In this document: in pieces, positions 11,618 to 23,079 of the stretch
How positions within the stretch are numbered: the first letter of the stretch is position 1
Layout of the letters: every line of letters begins with the position of its first letter
Assembly (NCBI RefSeq): GCF_030272615.1
Contig: NC_081412.1
Span: 141,336,747-141,400,746 of the forward strand
Length of the DNA: 64,000 nt
Direction of reading: 5' to 3'
DNA from: Cryptomeria japonica
Lineage: Eukaryota > Streptophyta > Pinopsida > Cupressales > Cupressaceae
The notes under the pieces: generated by a model
The model's database searches: none
What the model was told of the DNA's origin: nothing
The model's input: the letters and a program-made list of their open reading frames with translations, nothing else
Made by a program: the position numbers and the translations under genes

Positions 11618-12476
11618 CTATAGCAACAGAGTATGCAATATATCAGTGGTTACAGGAAAGTCTAAATCTACAATATTTGGTACCAACTCCTGCAATTGTT
11701 GTTCTTGTTTTAACTCATTTGTCAGAATTTTATAAAGAATTGAGTCTTCATCATGTGATTGCATGAATGGCCCTTGATTAATAATCATAAGGTGATTGAT
11801 AGAGTCAACTCCCTTAGATTCTTCTCCCAAAGTAGGCCAAATGACTTGTTGTTGATCAAACTGGGGTTGAGCAGGAGAATACAAAGCTAATATATTTGTA
11901 GAGTTCCCATATGAAATAGTCATATCCCTTGATCTACATCCAATATATGCATCAGTCGTGGCAAGCCAAGGTCTTCCCAAAATCACCGGATATCCTCCCA
12001 ATGTCACCTTTGGAGACATAATCATAAAGTATGTAGGGTATTCCCAGGAATCCAAAGTAACAACCACATCTTCAATCATACCATTAGGTCAAGCTTTCAG
12101 TAAGTTGGACTATAGGTGAAGGTCTGAGACTATTGATTTCAAGCTGCTACATTACTTCTCTTGTCATCACATTAATGGTTGCCCCTAAATCAACTAAAAA
12201 ATTCCTTATCTGGGTGCCATTAATGATTATATTCACAACAGGACTACTAGGATCAGAATATTTAGGAATTGAAACCTTTCCTAGCATAATATCTGCCAGT
12301 TGACCAATCACATGCACTATTTGCGGATCCTTCTTCTTCTTGTTAGGTTTTTTTAGGCATGCCTCCCTAGGTTCCTTACTATATATAGGAACATCTTTTA
12401 TTTCTTTCAACAATGGAATTTCAATACATACATGTTTTAGTTGATCTATGATATCAAAACCTTGTTCCTGTTCCAT
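11618..12476 (-). pseudogene. Gypsy H retroviral-type aspartic protease region
   Basis: Protease that would process the H polyprotein. Upstream part 12476-12147: KDPQIVHVIGQLADIMLG, then NFLVDLGATINVM, with the D-L-G-A catalytic motif typical of Athila-type elements (about 12165-12210). The downstream part, 12079-11618, contains GGYPVILGRPWLATTDAYIGC, the flap and C-terminal motif. A stop at 12147 and a shift near 12080-12100 separate the two. A polar linker leads towards RT. Confidence 0.85.
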
Positions 12477-12479
12477 AAG

Positions 12480-14253
12480 AGCTTCCTTTTCTTGTAATCT
12501 CTGGGAAATGGTGGTAATCTCTACTTTTGAGGTATTGTGTCTATTGGATTAGAGATTTCTTGTTCTTCTTTCACCTTAGTGATAACTGGAGGAGATGGAT
12601 TAGGCAGAGTTATCTCGGATCTAAGGTGAATATCACTTAGAGATAGATAATAGGTTGGGTATTGATTAGGGTCAACTGAATAAGCTTGTTGTTGTTGCTG
12701 AGATTTAATATTAGGGTTTAGTATTGGCTGAGTGAGCAACTACATTGGTTTAGGTGGAACAAAAGTGGCTACAAGGGGAGGCATTATTGCAGGCGGTTGT
12801 GGCTGTTGAATAGGTTATTGATATCCAAAAGATTGGGTAGTCCATGGTTGACTCCCCCTCCATTGAGGAGTAGGTTGCCAATTCCCTTGAAACCGGTTCC
12901 CTTGTGCCTAAGGTGGATACCAGTTTCCCTATGGCTGCTACCATTGTGGCATTTGATTAGAAAAATGTTTCCCTTGGCCATGAGGACCATACAAGTTTGG
13001 ATAATTACCAAAATTTTGAGCATATGGTGATTGCCATTGATTATTTGGTACATAAGAATTTCCATTATAACTAGAAAAAGAAAGTGGATTCGGAGGCATA
13101 CCTTGTCTTTGGAAATTTGGCCTTCTTTGAGAAAAATAGAAAAATTGTTCATCCTCACCTTGTATTGGCTTGAAGTCAGGAACCTCAAGATTTGCAACCA
13201 TTTTACATTTGTAGTCCTTTTTTCTCTGTCTACAATGAGGGCAAAATTCTACAAGAAATGCATCAGCTTCTTCATGCTTCTTCTTAACTGGGAGTGTATC
13301 CAACTAAGTAGCCATATTTTTTATTATGTCCTCCTTAAAGTCCTTCAACAAATGGCTAAGTTCCATTATAGAAACTCCAGTACTAGATGCTGATGAAGGA
13401 ACTCCTGGCATGAAACACCTATTTTTTTAGAGGCTGATCTAGAATACTTCTTACAAATTTGTCATATCTCATTCCATGTAGATTGTGTAATGTCACCTCC
13501 TCCCATAAGATCCAAAGCATCAGTGCATTCATCACTAATTCCTCTTAAAAATATCAACTTGAGGAAATCTTTATTTAGAGTACTATGCTTGGACTTTTTG
13601 ACACCAAACAGAAACCTTTTTAGGTAATCTTCAAGACTCTCATCTTCTTCCTGTGTCATTCTAAAAATATCATCCCCATGGTGATTAGTGCCTCTACAAT
13701 AGTCTTTATACTTTGCAAGAGACAATCATTTCATATAATCCTATGTATTGATTGTGTTACTGCCCAAACTCATAAACCATCTTAAAGATGATTCTTTCAA
13801 AGTGGCAGGAAATATTTTGAGTCTATGGGCATTTGTAGTATAATCAAAACTCTTACAGAGAACATCAAACTCAAATAGAAATGTGTCTTGATCCTCTATC
13901 ATTAAGCCATAGAATTTAGGGAGGGAAGAAGCTGGAATATTCTTGAGATTAGCATTATCATGCTGATCAGATATGGGGAAATCAAATGTTGGGTCCAAAG
14001 GTGGATTATTCCCACCTAGAGGTGGATTTCCTTGCTTTGGACTAGTGGGGGGAGTTACCAAATGAAATTCTTCTTCTAGTATTCCAAAAAGGAATTGAAG
14101 ACTACCTTCTGGAAACTCAGATTCAGGGTGGTTCAAATTCTCTGGGGTTTGATAAAGTTCAGCAAAAGGATTTATATCTAGGGAATTAATTTCTGCATGA
14201 TTAGGATGATTGGGTAGAAATATACCTAGAACATCTCTTCTTTGCCTATGCAT
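12480..14253 (-). pseudogene. Gypsy H gag
   Basis: Starts MHRQRRDVLGIFLPN at 14253, about 100 bases from the PBS. The capsid region contains IPASSLPKFYGLM, DTFLFEFDVLCKSFDYT and LKESSLRWFMSL (about 13760-13950), followed after a stop by EDESLEDYLKRFLFGVK and LIFLRGISDECTDALDLM (13462-13725). A Cys/His motif, FCPHCRQRKKDYKC, is at about 13200-13245. The rest (12520-13200) is a Gln/Pro/Asn-rich tail, frameshifted several times. Stops at 13462 and 13741 show it is dead. Confidence 0.85.
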
Positions 14254-14351
14254 GCAAGTTCATAATTTTTTTTCGAACAATCAAGTATGCCAGAAAAACA
14301 ATTAACTGAAAACTAAAAAGATAATAACCATAACTAGTTCTTAGTTTGACA

Positions 14352-14372
14352 CCATCCCCAGCAACGACACCA
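14352..14372 (-). other. Gypsy H primer-binding site (tRNA-Asp-like)
   Basis: The minus strand reads TGGTGTCGTTGCTGGGGATGG four bases after an LTR end (GGTTGAACA). It resembles the Athila-type site complementary to tRNA-Asp, with C-to-T changes. It sets the inner edge of the H LTR at 14377. Confidence 0.75.
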
Positions 14373-14376
14373 AAAA

Positions 14377-16011
14377 TGTTCAACCCAACAATAAGAATAA
14401 TAACTCTAGTTGAAGTCTCAACCCGAATTTTGGACATTCACTTGGTAAAGTCACTATTTCTTGAGCTAGTTTTCATTTGATTGTCAACCCAGGGACATAA
14501 TACTTGAAATGGGTCTACACTATATATGCACTAAGTTCTTGCAACAGCTACTCTGTATTACTATAGCAACTAACATTATGTGGAAAATATAAGAAAGAAT
14601 TGAAACTATTGAAAGGATACAAGAAAATTTTTCCATTAACATAAATTCATTCAAGCAATACTGGCTAAGTTCAATGCTGATAAACAAAAAATACTCTTTT
14701 TTGGTTTGGCTGCAGGAACAGTAAGTGGATCTGTTTCCAATGGCTACAGGAACAGTTAATGCAAGAACGTCTACTACAACTGAAGAAGAAAACTAATCTT
14801 AACAAAGGCACAGGAACACTCACCAAGTGGGCCCCCTTGGATGAGTGATTCCAGGCTTCCTAAAAACAACTCTAAGTGCTCAGAATAACATATTTTTATT
14901 CATTGTTATTCAAAAGTCATTACATGATTCAACATCAAAAGAAACTCAAAACACTTGTAACTTTATTTCCAAAAATCCTCTTCTCTACTTTTTCTCTTTT
15001 CTATCTAACCTGAGAAAAGAAATAAAGACCTTTATTTAAAAGAGAAAAACTACTTCCTATTACATAGATCATGTCAATTAGAAGAGGTGGATAACTAATC
15101 AAGAAAGGAAATAGACGGAGTTAAGTCATTGATAATGTGGATCTAAACCGAACCACAGTCATAACACATCATGGCGGTGTTTTCAACAATAATGTCTACT
15201 TTGAGTAAGACATCAGTAAACTTTGTGCAATTACTTTTCCTCTATTGTTCCTTATGCTCATCAACATTTCTGCTGATTTGATCTTTCAGTCCCCCCTTGA
15301 ATGTCTCCTACTGCAATTGGCACGACAAGAGAGCCTTCCTAATAGCATCAATTTATTCCTGCAATCTCAAAAAGAGAGAACATACAAGAACATACACATC
15401 CATTTTAATTAATCAAAACATCTATTAATTTCACACATGAAATTGCCTAAACAATCCACATGGCAATAGGCATGAATAACATGGCTACAACAATAAACTG
15501 ACAAAGACAAAACATGATTTAATAGGTTCAGGCTAACATCTAAAATACATATAGTAAACTTCTGATACATCATTACTATTATGTAAATCAAAATATGAGA
15601 AAAAATTAAGATTTCTAAGGATAAAAATATGCTAATGTCTCAACTCATCACCAAGATAGATCCACATGCTAAGAATTGCACTGACAATGAAGGGAAACCA
15701 ACTGGTAAGCACAAGAGCTATCCGAGAACCCATAAACAGTCAACCAAAAGAGATAATTGACCAGAAAAGAACCCAAATGAATTGATTATTTGGGATTAAG
15801 CACACAAATTAGACTAGAAACCAAAAATAAGATCTACCATGAAGAACAAGCAACTACGAGTACCAACTAGTAAGAACACAGAAAAATGCACAAAGAACTA
15901 AACTAGAACAAAGTTTAAAGGAAATATTTTTTGGATGATGCAAGATTGTTCATCGATCGAGGATGCTCCTACATCATAAGGTTAGGGTGAGGGTTATAAT
16001 TATGGTTACGT

Positions 16012-16012
<1 letters not shown>
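14377..16012 (-). repeat. Probable H 5' LTR and non-coding flank
   Basis: Starts tgttcaacccaac on the plus strand, immediately beyond the PBS, so at least the first part is LTR. AT-rich, no recognisable protein; the small frames (for example 15409-15591) have no family features. The outer LTR edge cannot be placed without its partner. Confidence 0.5.
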
Positions 16013-16079
<67 letters not shown>

Positions 16080-16115
16080 GGGAGATAGAGGGGGGAGGGA
16101 GAGACTAGAAAGAGT

Positions 16116-16156
<41 letters not shown>

Positions 16157-16158
16157 GA
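16013..16158. repeat. (GA)n microsatellite
   Basis: A pure run of ag from 16013 to about 16075, a G-rich interruption (ggaggggagatagaggggggaggg), then a second ag run to about 16158. The opposite strand gives a meaningless Ser/Leu-rich frame. Confidence 0.97.
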
Positions 16159-16394
16159 ATACTTTTTCCTTTTAAAACAAGATGCAAGCCAATTTTGAGG
16201 AGGGTATGATATGGAATGAATGATAGTCTCATGAAGTAAACTGGATTGGATCAAAGTGGAGAAACCCATTTGATAAGTATGAGGTTCATGGATATTTTGG
16301 ATAGCTTTGAGGAATGGATAAGTTGGACTGGTATGATTGATAGGTTCATTCAAATAACATGATTTTGTAAGACAATGAAGGTTGATATGATAAT
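16159..16394. other. Unassigned short non-coding stretch before B
   Basis: Nothing recognisable between the microsatellite and the B LTR. The 112-codon minus frame overlapping it starts inside the B LTR and has no family features. The five bases before B are ataat, which should recur after the right end of B, outside the window. Confidence 0.5.
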
Positions 16395-17453
16395 TGTTGT
16401 TATTTTGGATATGTTGATATGGTTTTGTCATTGATGTCAACACTTGTCAACACTTATCAGCACTTGAAGATTTGGTTTATTCATTAGCAAGTCAGTGACT
16501 TATGCACAGTCATCGGTATTTGGTTCACCGATAGGTTATATTGTTCACTGGCACTTGGAATGACTTGAAGACTACCTGGTTATGTCGAAGACATTATTTG
16601 ATCACTTAGTTTTGGTGATTTGGTTATTGGTCTATTTAGGTTTGCATGTTTGTTGTTATCGGTAAATAGGTCCAGGTTATGCACCGACAAGAATATTTAT
16701 TCTAGATTAGCATGACACATTATGGAGATGATTTATTATTATTGTAAATGCATTGAGCTGACATGATGCATCGCTTATTGATTTATTTGTAATTGATTTT
16801 ATTGTAATATCTTTTAGTGAGCTGACCTATTCAATTGGTCTTAGGTTATGGTATAAATGCAAGATCTCATTTATGAGATTGATATGTGATTGGAAAAAGG
16901 ATTGTAATAGGGTATATGCGAAAATAAGTAGAGCTATACATGCAGACATCATCTGAAGGTTGAAGGAAGGTTTTAAGGAAGATAATCAAAACTTAACCAG
17001 TACTGAATCCAACATATGAAGATGCTATTTTAAGCAATACATTATCATTGGATTTAACCATCCAATTGTAGTCAGTGTGACTCTCATTTTGTGATTGAGC
17101 AATGAGCTCTAGGTAGCTGGCCTTTCTGCATGTGCAGACTCCATATTGTACACACATACTATCTACAGTAATATCATTTGATTGTGGGTAAGGCTTCCCA
17201 CTGTGGTTTTTCCCCTTACAGGGTTTCCACATACAAATATTTGTGTTATGTGTTGTGGATGTTAATGTCTTTCTATTTCATGCATTAATCTTTACCGGTA
17301 CTGCAATTAACTAATAAAACTGTCTACCGACATAAAGTTTGGTTTATCAGCATTAAGAATTAAGTTTTGGTTAAGTTAATTTTGGTTTGAATTTACTGGA
17401 AAACTGATTCCCCCCCCCCCTTAGTTATCTTTGGGACCTAACAATTGGTATCA
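16395..17453 (+). repeat. Copia B 5' LTR
   Basis: Starts tgttgttattttgg and ends gggacctaaca directly before the PBS; about 1.06 kb. It aligns along its whole length with the split LTR of A, which proves the A/C nesting. It contains a run of about 11 C near 17410 and the shared copia LTR box at 17183-17240. A start at the second tgttgatatgg (16412) is a less likely alternative. Confidence 0.92.
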
Positions 17454-17455
17454 GA

Positions 17456-17467
17456 GCTTAGTCCTCT
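17456..17467 (+). other. Copia B primer-binding site (tRNA-iMet type)
   Basis: TGGTATCAGAGC begins two bases after the LTR end. Gag begins 34 bases downstream. Confidence 0.93.
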
Positions 17468-17500
17468 TTTTGCAGAAGTTTAACAACTTGAGGAGACACA

Positions 17501-19063
17501 ATGTCTTCTAAATATTTCAGGAAGGATAGTATGAAACTTAATGGAACTAACATATGGGATGTTATAAATAATGTTTACAATGCTCCTACTCAGCATCAAC
17601 CTAATCCACCAAACTTGGCTAAAGATGAGGAAAATGATTGCAATGCAAGAGAAGCACTTTTGAGCGCATTGTTAGATCAACAAGTCATGGGATTATCAAA
17701 CAGATCTATTGCTAAAGCAATTTGGGATAAATTAGAAACAGTGAATGAAGGAGATTCCACAGTCAAAATTGCAAAAATTGAATGCTTCCAGGTTAGGTAT
17801 GAAAATCTGAAAATGGAAGAAGATGAAAGAATTTCTGCTTTTATGGAAAGAGTAAATGAAATTGTTTTAGGTACACAATGTTGTGGAGGAACCTTAAGTG
17901 CAGATGAGATTTTTTCTAAAGTTTTAAGAGCTTTTCCACTAAGATATAAAATGCAAGTTAGTGCTATAAATGAATTGAGAACAATGCCTAATGCATCAGT
18001 ATCTAGAGACACTTTGGTTGGAAAACTTTCAGCTTTTGAACTTGAGGAATTTGGTCTAGTTGCTACTACTAAGACAGATCTAGCTTTCAAAGCATCATCA
18101 TCATCTGCAACATCATCATCATCATCTAAGAAATCTGATTGGAAAGTCTTTTATGAAAGAGAACTTGTAGAAATCATAAAGGAGAACGAAGAACTGGAAG
18201 AACTTGAAGCACTATTTGCAAGGAAAATGCCTAAAGGTCCATTTGGAAGTAAGTATGAAGGTAAAGCACCCTTTAAATGTTTCAACTGCAATAAAATTGG
18301 TCATATGGCTTCTAGGTGTCCTAATAGACATGCAAGATTAAGAGAAGAAGCTAAAAGAACATATAAGCCTAACCCTGATTATCAGAGATACAAGTTTAAG
18401 AAGAATAGAGATAAATATTGTTATTATGCTAATGAAGGAGTTACTGATGATTCTGATGAGGATCCGATAGACAATGGATGGGTTTTTGTTGCTATAACAA
18501 AAGATCAACTAGTAGAGAAGGCTCTGGCAGCTAAAATTAAAGATAAGGATGAATGGATTATTGATTTTGGATGTTCACATCACATGACTAGTGTTAAGAG
18601 TAAATTCTTAACCTTTCAGGATTACAATGGAGGTCTAGTAAGATTTGGAGATGATAAAGCTTGTATGATCAAAGGAAAAGGAACTATATCTTTTGATGGT
18701 AAGCACAATACTGATAATGTTTACTATGTTGAAGGTTTGAAGCATAATCTTTTGAGTGTTGGTCAATTAGTTGAAAAAGGATTTCAGTTACAATTCAAGA
18801 ATGGTAAATGCAAAATCTTAAACAGAATTGGTTTGGAAATTGCAACCGGTAATCAGACTAGAGGTAATATCTTTCACTTGAATAACAATGAGAAAGCATG
18901 CTTGATTGCACATATTGATGAAAGTTGGTTATGGCATAAGAGAATTTGTCATGTAAATTTTGATTTCATTGTGAAAATCAGTACAACTAAGGCAGTAAGA
19001 GATTTACCTAAGATTGTTAAACCTTACAATCCGATATGTAAGGAATGTCAATTTGGAAAGTAA
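17501..19063 (+). pseudogene. Copia B gag, protease and integrase zinc region
   Basis: 520 codons open from MSSKYFRKDSMKLNGTN. The gag body (AKAIWDKLETVNEGD, ISAFMERVNEIV, IFSKVLRAFPLRY) leads to an intact zinc knuckle CFNCNKIGHMASRC (about 18277-18320). The protease motif is WIIDFGCSHHMTS (about 18555-18590), the usual Ser being Phe. The pre-integrase zinc finger follows (LWHKRICHVNFD...CKECQFGK). Relative to C gag the N-terminus lacks roughly 40-50 codons after KLNGTN, so an internal deletion is likely. A TAA at 19061-19063 ends the frame; integrase continues after it. Confidence 0.93.
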
Positions 19064-19781
19064 GTTAGAGAAACTTTCAAGAGTATTCCAGAGAAATCTA
19101 AAAATGTTCTTGATTTAATTCATACTGATTTACGTGGTCCAACAAGAACTAGAAGTATACAAGGAGATAGGTATTTTATGCTAATCATTGATGACTATTC
19201 TAGAATGTGTTGGGTTACTTTTCTTAGGGAGAAATCTGAAGCATTTGGGAAATTCAAACTGTTCAAGGTGATGGTAGAGAATGAAACCGACAAGAAAATC
19301 AAATGTTTGAGATCAGATCAAGGAGGTGAATTCACATCTAAGTAATTTAATACATTATGTGAAGTGAATGGGATCAGAAGACAGTTATCAGCACCCCGAA
19401 CACCCCAGTAGAATGGAGTTGTTGAAAGGAAAAATAGAACTATCTTGGATGCAGCTAGAAGTATGATATCAAAAGCAAATCTACCTCATATATATTGGAG
19501 AGAAGCGGTCAATACAATATTTTATACATTCAACAGAGTTCACATCAAAGGTAAAACCAGTAAGACCCCTCATGAACTATGGTTTGGAAATACTCCTACT
19601 CTTAAATATTCCAGAATATTTTGAAGTAAATATTATATTAGAAGAGATGAGTATATTGGCAAATTTGATCCTAGAAGTGATGAAGGAATATTTCTTGGTT
19701 ATTTATCTAAGAGCAAGGCATATAGATGTTTTAACAAGAGATTGCAGAAAATTGTTGAGAGTACAAATGTGAAAATCGATG
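19064..19781 (+). pseudogene. Copia B integrase core, cut by D
   Basis: Continues in the same frame after the stop: HTDLRGPTRTRSIQGDRYFM, IIDDYSRMCWVTF, RSDQGGEFTS and NGVVERKNRT give the integrase DDE residues; DAARSMISKANLPHIYW and DEGIFLGYLSKSKAYRCF form the C-terminal part. Stops lie at about 19342, 19408 and 19621. It breaks at 19781, in the linker after integrase, where element D begins. The same protein resumes at 63776. Confidence 0.92.
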
Positions 19782-20099
19782 TGTTGTCACTATTTTGACT
19801 ATTGGGTGATTTTGTTCTCTAATCCGCTAAAATATACAAAATTGTGCTTAGTACTTAATTTTGCCTCTGAGGGTTATTGGTCTAAGGGTTGAAGGTTTTT
19901 GCAATTTACCCTTTTCTATCTTGAAATCCCTGTGTTCTATTTCCTTGTTACTTTTTCCACTTAAGTGGAAGGGTCAGTCCATCATGAGAAGAGGTTCCCC
20001 CTTTTAGTTTTGCCTTAGGTGGGTCTTTGATAATGTTTTAATTTTTCACCTTCTCCTAAGTTTTTATTTCTTTGTCAGGCTTCATAAAGATTGTGCAAA

Positions 20100-20600
20100 T
20101 TCTAATTGATCCAACAGTGTGCACGATATCACGAAGGGAAGATGCATGAAATTTACCTTTCACAAAGTGACAAAAAGGTGGCGGGCCTAGGTAAAGTGGT
20201 TGCAAGGAAGGCTAAAGGACAAATATCTTCCGGTAGATCTAATGGTCTGCATTGTTTCACGATGAAAAGATGGGTGAGGTTTATTCTTCATGAAGTAGCG
20301 AAAGATTGGTGGGCCTGACAGGTAACCTAAAGAATGAGTTAAGAATCATGCATCTTGTTCATGATCTAGTGGTTGACGTAATTTCACATGGAAAAGATGT
20401 GCAAATTTTACCTTTCGTGAAGAAGTGAAAGGGCAGTGGGCCTAGCAAAAGGGTGGCTTGCAGGATAAAAGAAGTGCATCTCTAAGAAGATCCAACGATG
20501 AGCATTGTTTCGCAGCTCAAAGCAACATGACATTTACTCTTCATGAAATAGGAAAAAGGAGCTGGTGGTTAGGCGGTGGATGAGGTGGCAATATAGTTAG
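20100..20600 (+). repeat. ~127-bp tandem repeats in D 5' LTR, first block
   Basis: Four degenerate units begin near gatcCAA/gatcTAA-like starts at about 20107, 20236, 20362 and 20489. Each carries a left arm like tttcacgatgaaaaga, a tttat/tttacc core, a right arm like ttcatgaagtagcgaaag and usually gtgggcc. The two arms are roughly inverted repeats of each other. The array is split by E and continues at 22370. Confidence 0.8.
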
Positions 20601-20800
20601 ATGTCTGGCTAAGGCAAAAGGTGATCTGTCAGTAGGACACGTGGCTCTAAATGGATCGTGAGGGGCCCGTTTGATTAAGTAGCAATATTGATGAAATCCA
20701 TAGTTAGATAAGACATGTGGTGGTTCAGATGTGGAGACCAACAAAGTTCTTGAGTGAATGAATGGCCAACACGTGGGGGCTATTTGCTGGAAATCGGTAG

Positions 20801-22340
20801 TGTAGACACCTAAAAATGGTCAATGCTTGCGGGATCATACTTTAACATTTGTGCATTGCCTTATTTTAGGTTTTTGCATCGCATTAACATTTTCTCCTAT
20901 GTCATGCACTTGGTCTTTATCATTTGTGAGCATCGAGTCATTCTTCTGCATTCTTCATTCATCTCGCTCTCAAATTTGGTCTTGTCAATAACTATATCAG
21001 TCATGATTTTGATCGATTTTAGCCTGTCGCATCAATGTGCGTGCTCATTTGTCATTGTTTTGGACATTGTCAATCCTAATTAGGGTTTTGTCCTCTTATC
21101 AATCTGATCATCTGGTGATCGATTTGTCATCAATCCTTATCATTTTCAATCTTGTCATTTTGCGATCGATTTTTCATCGACTGTTGTTATGTTCAATCTT
21201 GTCATTTTGCGATCAATTTGTCATCAATCGTGGTCATTTTCAATCTTGTCATCTTGCAATCTATTTTGTCATCGATCCTTGTTCTCTTGTCAATTTTTTC
21301 ATTTTGTGATTAATTTGCCATCAATCATTGTCTATCTCAATTATGTCAATTTGGATCAATTAGTCATTGTTCCTTGTCAATTGGCGCGTTTATCAATTAA
21401 ATCATTTATCACATTGGTCCTTTGTTAATCAAAATCGAATTGATATTGATTATCCTTTGTCAAGACCTAATTGTCATCCTTGCACTTCTAATTCATCTTC
21501 CAAGGTTTTATGATTTATTCATTTAATCTTGTTTGGCATTTTCCCTCTAGGTTAAATAATTTATTTATTTATCCTAAGTCTTCTTGTCACAATTAAATGT
21601 TTATTTAATTGGCTAACTAATTATTCCTCTTTTTGTGAATTAATTAATAAATGACAAATTATTAATTAATTCACCTAATTTATCTTAATTCCTAATTTTC
21701 CTCTTTTTCTAATTTTCTAATTTTCTAATTCCTAATTTTAATTTCCTCCTATTTCTCTCCTAATTTCATGGGAATGACATTTCAATTTGTCATAATTTGT
21801 CATAATTGACAATCAATCAATTTTTGACATAGAAATTTGTCATAATTTGTCATAAATTATCAATCAATCAATTTTGCATAGAAAGTGCATAATTTGTCAT
21901 AATTTGTCATAATTTGTCATAATTGACATTTTTGATTTACAATTTCCATTTGAATTGAATCATGCTAATTTGATCATTTCTCCAATTTGTCTATAAATTG
22001 GATGAATTTCTTCAATCCCAATCTAATAATCACTTTGTCGAATCAATCACGCTTCGAGTATTCTTGCGCCGCAATCTTGTTTACTTTCTTTCATCTCATG
22101 TGTGTGCACTTGAAGGTGAGATCCACAAACAAAGGCTATTTAGAGAAGAAAGAAGGACAATGGAGCCGCATGAAGGAAGCATTTAGATCTACATTTGGTT
22201 TGCATAGTATTTAGTTTTGAATGTTTTATTTTCATGTCTTTATTGAGTGTGTTAGGATTGATCATTGCATTTGAGCTTTCGTGATTGAGCTAGATTAGTA
22301 TTTTGATTTGCTTGTGATGATTCCAAATTTCCTAGCTACA
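20801..22340 (+). mobile_element. Solo LTR E (same family as G), plus strand
   Basis: Starts tgtagacacctaaaaatgg, ends cctagctaca, flanked by perfect ggtag duplications (20796-20800 and 22341-22345). Its start matches the reverse complement of the G LTR ends at 49256 and 62857, and its length (1,540) matches the G LTRs. No internal region or second LTR is present, so it is a solo LTR left by recombination. Tandem copies of a motif containing cttgtcattttgcgatc lie at about 21110-21330. Small frames within it are not genes. Confidence 0.92.
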
Positions 22341-22369
22341 GGTAGAACAATTGGATACTGTGTAGAGGG

Positions 22370-22800
22370 CCCACTCTAAAGGTTAAAGGAGTTAAAAGAT
22401 GTGCATCTCAAAATTGATCCAATGATGCGTGTTGATTCATATGGTGAAGATGCAAGGTGATTAACCTTTGTGAAATAGCGAAAACCATTAGTGGTGACGG
22501 TTTCATGTGGTTAGTTAAATAGACTAGCGGTCACGATGGAGAATAACGGTTGAGCAGATGGTAGAAGATCCAATGGTTAGAATTGTTTCATATGGCAAAG
22601 ATGCATGAGATTTATACTTCACGAAATAGAAAAATGAAGGCAGGGCCCATTTCTAAGCAGGATCATCCAGGTAAGGTAAAGAACGTGCATGTTTTTCACG
22701 ATCCAATGGACAGTGTTGTGTCGCAATGAAAAGATGTGAGGTTTTTATCTTTTGCAAAACAGCAAAAAGGCGAGACACTTAGAAAATTCTTTGTGGTCCG
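22370..22800 (+). repeat. ~127-bp tandem repeats in D 5' LTR, second block
   Basis: Three further units, starting at about 22414 (gatccaatgatg), 22569 (gatccaatggtt) and 22700 (gatccaatggac), with the same tttcatatgg / cttcacgaaat arms. They correspond to the units from 43430 onward in the 3' LTR. Confidence 0.75.
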
Positions 22801-23079
22801 TTGGAGCCATTTTTTGAATTCAATTGTGAATTGACTGCCAAAGCATGTGGTTTAATGTTTCTATTCAATGCTCAGTTTCTGTAATAAGCTTCACATCAGC
22901 TAAAACCTTAGCACCATTTTGAAAAGTCTTGTAGAGGAAATGGTGCACGGAGTGAATTTCTTCATGCAAAAAGTAAGTTCTGCATATTACTTGACAGTTA
23001 TAGTTTGAATTGATATCACTGGGTACTTGATTTCTCAGAGGTTTGTTTAAGTTTTAATTGAAATAACTGTAATTCTGAG

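Larger units (their letters stand above)
10474..16394 (-). mobile_element. Athila-like Ty3/gypsy element H, minus strand, truncated
   Basis: Outermost identifiable element between A and B. In its own direction it shows LTR end (14377), PBS, gag, PR and RT, then it is broken by A at 10474. The protease form (DLGA), gag type and Asp-tRNA-like PBS all point to the Athila branch. Its LTR start cannot be fixed because the partner LTR is outside the window, so 16394 (start of B) is only an upper limit. Confidence 0.78.

Noticed and set aside
16011-16443. Ser/Leu-rich minus frames over the GA microsatellite
   Set aside because: Produced by the (GA)n run; no independent support.
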